DNA of 6,297 nucleotides from Candidatus Fermentibacterota bacterium (GCA_022703195.1 JAKLEF010000117.1:1-6297), one strand, 5' to 3'; shown: positions 1 through 6,196, numbered from the stretch's first letter. Numbers and translations are program-made. The notes: generated from the sequence alone by a model not told the origin.

Positions 1-308
1 TCAAGCCCGAGGACATCGACGAGACCAGGCCCGTCCCCGTCCCCGCCACTGTCACGGTCAGGAACGACCTGGGCAGCTGGGACATCTCCTACATCTACAT
101 CGACCCCTCCGAGGCGCCCTGGAGCGAGGACCGTCTCGGCGCCCGCATCCTTGCGCCCGGCGAGTCCTTCGATGTCGAGATCACCACGGGAACCTGGGAC
201 ATGAAGGCCGAAGACGAGGACGGCGACACCTACACCCTCTGGACCCAGGAAATCGGGCCCGAGGGCTACGTCTGGGCCGTCACCCTCGACCAGATGGATA
301 CCCAGTAG
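1..308 (+). CDS. C-terminal part of an extracytoplasmic-type protein with an acidic unnamed domain (5' truncated)
   Basis: The reading frame is open from the left edge (first full codon at base 3) and stops with TAG at 306-308, leaving about 101 residues. A proline/valine linker (RPVPVPATVTV) leads into a compact, beta-rich stretch with the pattern VTVRNDLGSWDISYIYI, then PSEAPWSEDRLG, LAPGESFDVEI, GTWDMKAEDEDGDTY and a final tryptophan-rich strand. From memory, this layout (an 'N.. .YDI.YIYISPS..WG.D.LG..L..GESF...L..G.YD..A.DEDGDTY' pattern) recurs at the C-termini of lipoproteins and secreted proteins in uncultivated bacteria, but I cannot name a family for it. The many Asp/Glu residues suggest an exported, perhaps cation-binding domain; that is inference. 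The N-terminus, and so any signal peptide or catalytic domain, lies outside the window. A strong terminator follows 22 bases after the stop. Confidence 0.8.
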   Translation, partial: KPEDIDETRPVPVPATVTVRNDLGSWDISYIYIDPSEAPWSEDRLGARILAPGESFDVEITTGTWDMKAEDEDGDTYTLWTQEIGPEGYVWAVTLDQMDTQ

Positions 309-330
309 CCTTTTTCCAGGCAGCGGAAAG

Positions 331-357
331 GGCCCCCGGGAGACCGGGGGCCTTTTT
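331..357 (+). terminator. Intrinsic terminator of the left-edge gene, shared with the convergent MFS gene
   Basis: A perfect 9-bp stem (331-339 with 344-352, ggcccccgg/ccgggggcc) closes a 4-base loop (gaga) and is followed at once by five T (353-357). This is a classic rho-independent terminator for plus-strand transcription, 22 bases after the TAG of the left gene. The MFS stop codon on the other strand begins at 360, so the same stem sits 5 bases after that stop. In the minus direction it is followed only by CTTTCC, a poor U tract, so termination of the transporter transcript here would be weaker. Confidence 0.88.
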
Positions 358-1572
358 CTATGCCGACTCCATCTTCCTCACGAAGACGAGGTTCACGGCG
401 GCCACCGCGGCTGCGAGGCAGAACACGGACCATGGCCCCAGGAATGCCCATAGAAGTCCCGCACCTGCGGGGACCAGCATGGAGACGGCATGGTCGAGGG
501 TGCCGCCCAGGCCCAGGGTCGGCACTATGTCGCCGCTGCACCTGGCGATCCTCGAGAGGTAAGTGGTGCGGGCCATGCTCAGCGAGAAGAGGAGCTCGTC
601 GAGGACGTAGAGCGAATAGAGGACGGCCAGGGCCGCGCCCCGTGCGAGGACGGAGGGGGCGGCGGCGTACCCGATGCACATGGCGAACACGAGGATCGAC
701 TCCACGGTCAGGACGGACTTCTCCCCGTATCTGTCGATGAGGTCTCCGAAGAGCGGCTTAGAGAACAGGCCGAGCAGCGCCGCAGCCCCCATCGCCAGAG
801 CCAGGTCGGGAGCCTTCTGGTCGAACAGGCTCACCAGCAGCCATGGCGCGAACGTCAGGAAGATCTGCTTCCTCGCCCCGAAGAGGATCGCGAGGATGTA
901 GTAAAGCCTGTATTCCCGGCGCAGGACGAACCGTTCCTTCATTGTGGGCCCCGGCTCACCATCCGTCCTGTCGCCCCGCACCCTGGGGATGGCCATGGTC
1001 AGCGCGAGACCGAGGGCCAGAACGACTGCGGCCGATCCGTATACCGCGCCGAAGCCGCCGTGGATCCTGCCCAGCACGACCCAGACGATCCCGGTTCCCA
1101 GCATCAGTCCGGCGGACCTGTAGGCTCCCACCGTGCCGAGGATCCAGCCCCTCCCCCGCCCGGGCCCGAGGTCCATGGCCAGGGCGTCCCTCAGGGGTAC
1201 GTAGAGGTGCATGCCCGCCGACCAGAGGATCATGCAGGCCATGAACACCGCGAAGGACGAGCCGGCGACGGCCAGCACGAGGAAACTCACCACCCCTGCC
1301 AGGAAGCAGAGGCTCAGGGCCCTCCCCCGCGCCATCCCCGCCACCAGGCCCACCAGGACCACCTGGAGGAATCCCGGGAGCTCCCTGGGGACCTCCAGGG
1401 CCCCCCTGGTTTCTCCGCCCACGCGGAGGACGTTGAAGAGAAAGTCCGGCATCACCGACGAGAACACGTTCCCGGCGGCCGCCATCAGGGCGACTCCGAT
1501 CATCATCCTGCCGAGGTTGCCTGAGAGGCCGATCCTCTCGGCCAGCGGGTTCCTTCTTTCAATGGAGCGCAT
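358..1572 (-). CDS. Major facilitator superfamily (MFS) transporter, substrate unknown
   Basis: This is a 404-residue polytopic inner-membrane protein, the usual MFS length, with about 10-12 hydrophobic segments. These include residues 22-40, 70-80, 88-118, 145-169, 176-195, 223-250, 257-275, 288-305, 312-330 and 364-398. The clearest family sign is a motif-A-like loop at residues 276-285 (GDLIDRYGEK) opening the C-terminal half. A basic cytoplasmic loop at 197-222 separates the two halves. Residues 59-67 (LEVPRELPG) and 231-240 (FGARKQIFLT) look like conserved subfamily signatures; I recall similar stretches in uncharacterised MFS proteins but know no substrate. The ATG at 1572 is chosen because an AGGAGG lies 4 bases upstream; a longer frame to 1641 adds 23 residues that do not resemble an MFS start. 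The gene is convergent with the left-edge gene and divergent from pepF. Drug, peptide or sugar transport cannot be told apart from the sequence. Confidence 0.88.
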   Translation of the reverse strand: MRSIERRNPLAERIGLSGNLGRMMIGVALMAAAGNVFSSVMPDFLFNVLRVGGETRGALEVPRELPGFLQVVLVGLVAGMARGRALSLCFLAGVVSFLVLAVAGSSFAVFMACMILWSAGMHLYVPLRDALAMDLGPGRGRGWILGTVGAYRSAGLMLGTGIVWVVLGRIHGGFGAVYGSAAVVLALGLALTMAIPRVRGDRTDGEPGPTMKERFVLRREYRLYYILAILFGARKQIFLTFAPWLLVSLFDQKAPDLALAMGAAALLGLFSKPLFGDLIDRYGEKSVLTVESILVFAMCIGYAAAPSVLARGAALAVLYSLYVLDELLFSLSMARTTYLSRIARCSGDIVPTLGLGGTLDHAVSMLVPAGAGLLWAFLGPWSVFCLAAAVAAVNLVFVRKMESA

Positions 1573-1576
1573 CCGT

Positions 1577-1582
1577 CCTCCT
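1577..1582 (-). promoter_or_regulatory. Shine-Dalgarno site fixing the MFS start
   Basis: The minus strand reads AGGAGG followed by ACGG and then ATG at 1572. This full-consensus site, 4 bases from the start, favours the 404-residue product over the start 69 bases further upstream. Confidence 0.75.
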
Positions 1583-1695
1583 GGTGATGCAGCAGTGGCG
1601 TCGATGCCTCGAACATGGCCGATGATCCTCTCCGGGGCCATCGCCGCCGCGACGTCCCATGAGGGCGGTCATGGCGGGACCGGAGGCCCGCGGCC

Positions 1696-1701
1696 TATAC
1701 T
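1696..1701 (+). promoter_or_regulatory. Possible -10 element for pepF
   Basis: TATACT differs from the TATAAT consensus at one base and stands out in a GC-rich region. It would place the transcript start near 1708, with about a 100-base leader before the pepF ATG. No convincing -35 lies upstream (the 17-base position reads GGCGGG), so this is a weak call. Confidence 0.25.
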
Positions 1702-1808
1702 TGGCGGATCGGATCGGCGTCCGGGGACGGACGTGATACGCAGAGACACCCGGGCAGGATGTCCGCAGGGGCATCGTTGCCCGGATAATGTAGAAGGATG
1801 GTCAGGGG

Positions 1809-3626
1809 ATGTCTGGACAGCCTCCGAGGAGAGATCAGGTCGCGGCAGGGGACAGATGGTCCGTCGAGGCCGTCTTCAGGTCTGACGAAGAGTGGGAGAT
1901 GGCCTTCAGGGCCACCGAGGGCTACGGCCGTGTGTTCGCGGCCTGGGCGGGAAGGCTCGGCGAGTCGCCGGAGACGCTCGCCCATGCAGTGTCGGAGATG
2001 CTCGCACAGAGGAGGGTCCTCGAGAAGCTGGGCCTCTATGCGAGCATGAGGCAGGACGAGGACCTCTCGAACGCCCTCCACTCCTCCATGGACGACAGAT
2101 GCACCGCCAGGAGGAACGAGGTCGCGACGGCCCACTCGTTCTTCATGCCCGAGCTGCTGTCGATCGATCCGGCCGTGATGTCGGAATGGCTCCGCACCCC
2201 GGCGCTCGAAGGCTATTCCTCCTGGCTGGGCGAGATGCTGAGATACCGCCCCCACACCCTCTCGGAACCCGAGGAGAAGCTCCTGGCGATGTCGGGAGAC
2301 GCCCTCCAGGGATTCCATGCGGGATTCGGCAAGCTCTCCAACGTGGACATGCCCGCCAGGCTGCCCGAGATAACGGATGCAGAGGGAAGGCCGACCAGGC
2401 TCACCAACTCGAATCTCGTCCCGCTTATGGAGGAAAGGGATCCGAAGGTCAGGAGGGCTGCATTCGACGGGTACTACAGGGAGCTTACGGGGAACCTGAA
2501 CACATCGGCCGCTCTCCTGAACGGCCAGGTGAAGTCGCACATCTTCATGGCCAGGGCGAGGAGGCATGCATCCGCGCTGGAGGCCTCGCTCTTCGACGAC
2601 CTGGTCAGCACCGGCGTCTACGAGGCCCTCATCGCTGCAGTCCACGGCAGGCTGCCAGTGATGCACGGCTACTACGCAGCGAAGAAGGCCGCCCTCGGCC
2701 TCGGCACGCTGTCCCCCTGCGACCTCTACCTGCCCGCGGTCGAGTACTCTCCGCGCAGGTACAGCTATGACGAGGCCGTGGAGATGACCCTGGAGGCGGT
2801 CCGCCCCCTGGGCGGGAGATATGTCGCCGACCTGTCGGAGGGATTCAGGAGCGGCTGGGTGGACAGGTACGAGAACGTCGGCAAGCGCTCCGGCGCCTAC
2901 TCGACGGGATGCGCAGACTCCATGCCGTACATCCTCCACAACTTCAGCGGCACGCTCGACTCGGTGTTCACGCTCGCCCACGAGGCCGGGCACTCGATGC
3001 ACAGCCTCCTGTCATGGAGGCACCAGCCCTACCATTCCTCCGACTACCGGATCCTCGTGGCGGAGGTCGCCTCTACGACGAACGAGATGCTCCTCGCGGA
3101 CATGCTGATGAAGAAGACCGACGACGACGGGATGAAGGCCTTCCTGCTGGACAGGCTGGTCAACGACTTCAGGACCACGGTCTTCAGGCAGACCATGTTC
3201 GCCGAGTTCGAGTGGCTGATCCACAGGGAGGTCGAGGAGGGCGGAGCGCTCACACCCGAGTTCCTGAACTCGAGATATCTCGAACTGGTCGGCCTCTACC
3301 ACGGCGAGGCCCTGAACACGTCCGGCGACGACGCACTGATCGCGGCGGAATGGGCCAGGATTCCGCACTTCTACTACGACTTCTACGTGTACAAGTACGC
3401 CACCGGCCTCTCCTCGGCCGTGGCTCTGTCCCGGCGGATACTCGAGGGGCGGCCGGGCGCGCTGGAGGCATATCTCGGCTTCCTCTCGGCAGGCTCTTCG
3501 AAGAGGCCGCTGGACATCCTCCGCGACGCGGGAGTCGATCTCGAGACCCCGGCTCCCGTGAACGAGGCGCTGGACTTCCTCGAGGAGACCGTGCGCCGGT
3601 TCGGGGAACTGACCGCAAGGAACTGA
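1809..3626 (+). CDS. pepF: Oligoendopeptidase F, M3-family zinc metallopeptidase
   Basis: The 605-residue product matches the usual length (about 600) of PepF, a cytoplasmic zinc endopeptidase that cleaves short peptides. The N-terminus (residues 7-31, pattern RRDQV..GDRW..E..F.SDEEWE) aligns with typical PepF starts, which supports the ATG at 1809; the out-of-frame ATG at 1798 is rejected. The helical M3 N-domain covers about residues 100-190. The zinc site is intact: H391-E-A-G-H395, with the third ligand Glu likely E419 in VAEVAST, followed by TTNE. The C-terminal substrate-binding signature is present as H520-FYYDFYVYKYATG, supplying the His and Tyr residues that stabilise the transition state in M3 enzymes. 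The ribosome site is modest (AAGGA about 11 bases upstream, AGGGG directly before ATG). It is transcribed alone, divergent from the MFS gene and convergent with the DUF116 operon. Peptide turnover is the expected role; the natural substrates are unknown. Confidence 0.96.
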   Translation: MSGQPPRRDQVAAGDRWSVEAVFRSDEEWEMAFRATEGYGRVFAAWAGRLGESPETLAHAVSEMLAQRRVLEKLGLYASMRQDEDLSNALHSSMDDRCTARRNEVATAHSFFMPELLSIDPAVMSEWLRTPALEGYSSWLGEMLRYRPHTLSEPEEKLLAMSGDALQGFHAGFGKLSNVDMPARLPEITDAEGRPTRLTNSNLVPLMEERDPKVRRAAFDGYYRELTGNLNTSAALLNGQVKSHIFMARARRHASALEASLFDDLVSTGVYEALIAAVHGRLPVMHGYYAAKKAALGLGTLSPCDLYLPAVEYSPRRYSYDEAVEMTLEAVRPLGGRYVADLSEGFRSGWVDRYENVGKRSGAYSTGCADSMPYILHNFSGTLDSVFTLAHEAGHSMHSLLSWRHQPYHSSDYRILVAEVASTTNEMLLADMLMKKTDDDGMKAFLLDRLVNDFRTTVFRQTMFAEFEWLIHREVEEGGALTPEFLNSRYLELVGLYHGEALNTSGDDALIAAEWARIPHFYYDFYVYKYATGLSSAVALSRRILEGRPGALEAYLGFLSAGSSKRPLDILRDAGVDLETPAPVNEALDFLEETVRRFGELTARN

Positions 3627-3638
3627 AGGGATGCCAGG

Positions 3639-3664
3639 GTGCCGGCCGGGCTCCCGGCCGGCAC
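3639..3664. terminator. GC-rich hairpin between convergent genes, possible T-less terminator
   Basis: GTGCCGGCCGGG (3639-3650) and CCCGGCCGGCAC (3653-3664) are perfect inverted repeats around CT, giving an 11-bp stem with a GCTC loop. It starts 12 bases after the pepF stop and lies 27 bases beyond the DUF116 stop on the other strand. Neither side has a T tract, so it is not a canonical intrinsic terminator. It may act as a transcript-end stabiliser or a bidirectional, factor-assisted terminator. A second weaker hairpin (3671-3674 with 3689-3692, extended by GGG/CCC) overlaps the DUF116 stop. Confidence 0.5.
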
Positions 3665-3691
3665 ACGACGGACCCGGGATCGGGACCCGGT

Positions 3692-4405
3692 CTACGTGCG
3701 GTCCGGAAGGCGGAGCATCAGGTCCAGGACAGACTCGATGCGGGATGTGTCGACCCGCGTATCGAAGCAGTCGCCGTTCGGCCGGCTGTTGAGGACTCCG
3801 TACACCGGCACCGAAGCGGAATCCAGTATCCCCGACGAGAGATCGCGGGGGCACGCCACGGCGACAACCATGCCGGGTCTCGCCTCCTCCACCGCCCTGC
3901 GCGCGGCGGTGCCGCCCGTCGCGATCGACAGCCCGGTCCCGCGCTTCCCCGCGAGTTCCAGCAGGGCCGCCATGTCGCACGCGCCGCACCTCGTACAGAG
4001 GGAGTGGTCGTGGACGATCCGGTGGACGCAGGCGTGCGTCTGCAGGCAGTGGGGAAGCAGCAGGAGCACCCTGTCCGGGGTCAGGCCCCCGGAGCGCAGG
4101 ATGCCCTCCAGAGCCCTGTCGTTGACCTCGACGACCATGGTCTCCGCCAGCAGGGCCTTCTTCGCCCCGGGGGGCATCGCGATCCGGAGAGCGTGATATG
4201 AGATCCCGAGCAGGCCTATGAGCAGTCGGCGCATCCCCGGGGCCATGGCGGCCGAAGCGGCGATCTGGGGAAGCAGTAAGGCCGCGGCGGACAGGGCTGC
4301 CCAGCCGGCTCCCCCTGTGGCTGTCGACAGGAGGAGCCCGACCAGGAGGAACGGCATGGATGCACCCAGCAGCCCGGCTCTGAAGAGCAGGTCCGACCTA
4401 GCCAA
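3692..4405 (-). CDS. DUF116 family membrane-anchored cysteine-rich protein
   Basis: The function is unknown. The 237-residue product has two hydrophobic N-terminal segments (about residues 5-28 and 34-55), probably membrane anchors, then a soluble domain with DUF116 hallmarks: LLLLPHCLQ at 114-122, a cysteine cluster (C120, C126, C137, C140, C143 in SLCTRCGACD), the ATGGTAARRAVEEA stretch at 162-175, VAVACPRDLSSGI at 181-193, and VLNSRPNGDC at 204-213. With C185 and C213 this makes seven cysteines in conserved-looking positions, suggesting a metal or Fe-S centre; that is inference. The start is uncertain: TTG at 4405 overlaps the fmt stop by 8 bases but has no good ribosome site, and ATG at 4357 would remove 16 residues and cut into the first hydrophobic segment. 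Translational coupling to fmt is likely. It is the last gene of the operon, and I recall DUF116 genes next to fmt/def in other bacteria. Confidence 0.88.
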   Translation of the reverse strand: MARSDLLFRAGLLGASMPFLLVGLLLSTATGGAGWAALSAAALLLPQIAASAAMAPGMRRLLIGLLGISYHALRIAMPPGAKKALLAETMVVEVNDRALEGILRSGGLTPDRVLLLLPHCLQTHACVHRIVHDHSLCTRCGACDMAALLELAGKRGTGLSIATGGTAARRAVEEARPGMVVAVACPRDLSSGILDSASVPVYGVLNSRPNGDCFDTRVDTSRIESVLDLMLRLPDRT

Positions 4406-5318
4406 GGGGTTCCCCGGGAAGTGGTCGGTAGCCCGCCAGGAACGCGCCGCCGTCCATAGCCTTCCTCGATTCGGGCTGGAGCCTCAGGAGCTCCATGGAG
4501 CCTTCGCCGCATCCCGCGAGGAGGCGTCCGTCACGGACCGCCAGCGAGCCGGCGGGAATCGTGCTGTCGGATGCGGCCGCGGCCAGGATCTTGAGCAGCC
4601 TGCCCCGGAATGATGTCCTGGCGCCGGGCGTCGGGGCGAACGCCCGTACCTTCCTGAGCAGCTCCCCCGCCGGCCTGCTCCAGTCGAGCAGGGCCTCCCG
4701 ATCCGTCAGTTTGTCGGCGTGAGAGGCCTCGCCGGACTGCGGAGCCGGTTCCAGGAGCCCCCCCAGGTATCCGTCGATGATCCCGCCCATCTCGCGCGCG
4801 GCCAGTTCCGCCAGCCGCGAGGAGAGCATCCCGGAATCCTCTCCCTCCCCGACGGGGGTCCGGATGGCGCTCACTACGGGCCCCGTGTCCCAGCCGGAGT
4901 CGGTCAGCATGAAGGAGACCCCGGTCTCCGGGTCGCCTTCGAGTATCGCCCTCTCGACCGGACAGGGTCCGCGGTGCCTGGGCAGGAGGGAGGGATGGAC
5001 GTTGAGCACGCCCTGCGGGAACAATGCGATGAACTTTGCGGGGAGCCACAGGCCGAACGCCGCTGAGACCGCGAACCGGCAGCCCTCGGGGATCCCGGCG
5101 ACAGATGACGGATGGGAGGTCTTCACGACCGGCAGCCCGAGGGTGCAGGCCGCCTCGGCGACCGGGGTGACGGATTCCCTGAGCCCCCGTCCCGCCTTCG
5201 AGTCCACCCGGGTCACAACGAGAGACGGGCGGTGGCGTGACCCTGCGAGCGATTCGAGGATGGGTACGGCAAAGGCGGCCGTCCCGAGGAAGACGGGTCC
5301 CGGAGGGGATCCGGTCAT
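4398..5318 (-). CDS. fmt: Methionyl-tRNA formyltransferase
   Basis: Fmt transfers a formyl group from 10-formyl-tetrahydrofolate to Met-tRNA(fMet) before translation initiation. The 306-residue product has the N-terminal Rossmann-type formyltransferase domain (VFLGTAAFAVPILE at 9-22) and the catalytic triad N106, H108 and D144, within LNVHPSLLPRHRG and SGWDTG, at the same numbers as in the E. coli enzyme. The C-terminal OB-like domain begins near 200, with LLDWSRPAGELLRKVRAFAPTPG at 210-232. The tRNA-acceptor loop keeps AGRG (42-45) but then reads LRESVTPV, where basic residues are usual. The ATG at 5318 overlaps the def TGA (ATGA) and a GGAGG directly abuts it with no spacer, so reinitiation after def is the likely route. 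Upstream extension to 5543 would only read def in another frame and is rejected. The TAG lies inside the start of the DUF116 gene. The HPSLLP variant also occurs in other formyltransferases, but length and the def neighbour favour Fmt. Confidence 0.94.
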   Translation of the reverse strand: MTGSPPGPVFLGTAAFAVPILESLAGSRHRPSLVVTRVDSKAGRGLRESVTPVAEAACTLGLPVVKTSHPSSVAGIPEGCRFAVSAAFGLWLPAKFIALFPQGVLNVHPSLLPRHRGPCPVERAILEGDPETGVSFMLTDSGWDTGPVVSAIRTPVGEGEDSGMLSSRLAELAAREMGGIIDGYLGGLLEPAPQSGEASHADKLTDREALLDWSRPAGELLRKVRAFAPTPGARTSFRGRLLKILAAAASDSTIPAGSLAVRDGRLLAGCGEGSMELLRLQPESRKAMDGGAFLAGYRPLPGEPLG

Positions 5319-5818
5319 CCTCCGGCCAGCTTCTGGAGCTTCGACCTGAGCAGCTTTCGCCTCAGGGCGCCGAGCCTGTCGACGAAGAGGATGCCGTCGA
5401 GATGGTCGTTCTCGTGCTGGGCTGCGCGGGCGGCCATACCGTCGAGCTCGAGCTCGAACCGGATGCCCGAGGGGTCGAGCGCGCTTATCCTGAGAAGCGA
5501 CGGCCTCGTCACGGGCTCGTAGATGCCGGGCACGCTGAGGCATCCCTCCTCCCGCCTGGACGGAGGTCCGTAGGCCTCGAGCTTCGGATTCACGAACACC
5601 CTGTGGCCGCAGAGAGAGGGCAGCATCGAGGTCTCCAGGATGAAGACCCTGATGTTCTCCCCTGCCTGCGGCGCCGCGAGGCCGATCCCCTCCTCCTCCG
5701 TCAGCAGCCTGTCCATCTCCGGCAGGAGCTCGCCGAGGAGGGATGCGTCGGCGGCCGGATCCACATCCCTCGATACCGATCTCAGCCCGGGCGATCCGAA
5801 GATGCGGATCGACCTCAC
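5315..5818 (-). CDS. def: Peptide deformylase
   Basis: Def removes the formyl group from the N-terminal methionine of new proteins. All three family motifs are intact in this 167-residue protein, a normal length: GIGLAAPQ (44-51), EGCLS (91-95) with the metal-ligand Cys93, and QHENDHLDG (134-142) with ligands H135 and H139 and catalytic E136. The start is GTG at 5818; its last two bases lie in the yajC TGA (GTGA, 4-base overlap), and an AGAGG sits 7 bases upstream inside yajC. The N-terminus (IRIFGSPGLRSVSRDV) fits the family, so the start is well supported. The stop overlaps the fmt ATG by 4 bases, so Def and Fmt should be made in coupled amounts. It acts in the cytosol at the ribosome exit and needs a bound divalent metal, usually iron. 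Confidence 0.97.
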   Translation of the reverse strand: MRSIRIFGSPGLRSVSRDVDPAADASLLGELLPEMDRLLTEEEGIGLAAPQAGENIRVFILETSMLPSLCGHRVFVNPKLEAYGPPSRREEGCLSVPGIYEPVTRPSLLRISALDPSGIRFELELDGMAARAAQHENDHLDGILFVDRLGALRRKLLRSKLQKLAGG

Positions 5819-6186
5819 TGATCCGCCTCTGGGCCCTTCTCGATCAGGGCGATGGCCGACCTGTCCAGGTCGATCTTCACGCCGTCGGCGATCCTGACCG
5901 AGACCACTTCGCCCTTGATGGCGGCCACCACGCCGTGGATCCCGCCCGAGGTGACGATCCTGTCGTCCTTCTTCAGCGCGTCGCGCATCGACTTGAGGTC
6001 CTTCTGCTGCTTCTGCTGGGGTCTGATGATCAGGAAGTAGAAGATCGCGACCATGGCCACGATCGGCAGGAGACTCGTCAGGCTGGTCGGATCCATGCAG
6101 CCAGGCTGCATCGCCCCGGTGGAGTCGGCGGCCTGGGATACCGTGGCGGCGAGGGCGAGACCGTGAAGGAGGCAGGCCATGATCAT
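5815..6186 (-). CDS. yajC: Preprotein translocase accessory subunit YajC
   Basis: YajC is a small single-span inner-membrane protein that associates with SecDF and the SecYEG translocon. The 123-residue product has the characteristic transmembrane helix (about 37-54) running into FYFLIIRPQQKQQK (49-62), then the cytoplasmic YajC domain with KKDDRIVTSGGIHG (72-85), VVSVRIADGVKI (94-105) and DRSAIALI (108-115). An extra hydrophobic N-terminal stretch (1-20, ending near SQAAD) looks like a signal peptide, so the N-terminal arm could be processed. The ATG at 6186 has a GGGAG 5 bases upstream; a second ATG at 6180 is less well spaced. Its 3' end overlaps def by 4 bases. No secD or secF is visible in the window; the gene to the right ends 16 bases before this start. 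Confidence 0.96.
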   Translation of the reverse strand: MIMACLLHGLALAATVSQAADSTGAMQPGCMDPTSLTSLLPIVAMVAIFYFLIIRPQQKQQKDLKSMRDALKKDDRIVTSGGIHGVVAAIKGEVVSVRIADGVKIDLDRSAIALIEKGPEADQ

Positions 6187-6191
6187 AGTGT

Positions 6192-6196
6192 CTCCC
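6192..6196 (-). promoter_or_regulatory. Shine-Dalgarno site of yajC
   Basis: The minus strand reads GGGAG, then ACACT, then ATG at 6186. This selects the first of two nearby in-frame ATGs as the yajC start. It sits in the 16-base gap after the preceding gene, which leaves little room for a separate promoter, so yajC is probably read from an upstream promoter outside the window. Confidence 0.65.

Larger units (their letters stand above)
1573..1808. other. Divergent intergenic region between the MFS gene and pepF
   Basis: These 236 bases separate two divergently transcribed genes and should hold both promoters and any operator. Open frames cross it in several phases but none shows a recognisable protein. 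On the plus strand TATACT (1696-1701) and GATAAT (1784-1789) resemble -10 hexamers, but neither has a good TTGACA-like -35 at 16-18 bases; the second would give a leader of only about a dozen bases. Small repeats are visible: a tandem GGATC-GGATC around 1706-1715 and a short inverted repeat CGTCCGGGGACG at 1719-1730. No RNA gene or riboswitch was recognised. Confidence 0.5.

Noticed and set aside
309..331. A weak hairpin between CCTTTTTCC and GGAAAGG just after the left gene, as a possible attenuator.
   Set aside because: The arms need bulges and the strong terminator follows at once; no leader peptide or regulated gene lies downstream on that strand.
490..1524. A 344-codon open frame on the plus strand opposite the MFS gene.
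   Set aside because: Its product is a low-complexity mix of His, Arg, Gln, Glu and Gly with no family look, and it is the mirror of a convincing membrane protein; high GC leaves few stops in such shadow frames.
1573..1641. A 23-residue N-terminal extension of the MFS protein.
   Set aside because: The AGGAGG site sits just before the inner ATG at 1572, and the extension has no transporter character.
1784..1789. GATAAT as the pepF -10 box.
   Set aside because: It has no -35 partner at the right spacing and would leave a leader of only about 13 bases; kept as a mention only.
1695..3002. A 435-codon minus-strand frame opposite pepF.
   Set aside because: It lies antisense to a fully motif-complete PepF, has no recognisable domain, and would cross the divergent intergenic region.
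3012..3989. A 325-codon minus-strand frame extending from DUF116 into pepF.
   Set aside because: It is out of phase with DUF116 and antisense to pepF; no motif is visible.
2909..4201. A 430-codon plus-strand frame running from pepF into the DUF116 region.
   Set aside because: It overlaps pepF in another phase and then DUF116 antisense; its Arg/Gly/Pro-rich composition is typical of a GC shadow.
5319..5543. A 75-codon upstream extension of fmt.
   Set aside because: It overlaps def in another frame and is Arg-rich; canonical Fmt proteins begin a few residues before VFLGT, which the ATG at 5318 provides.
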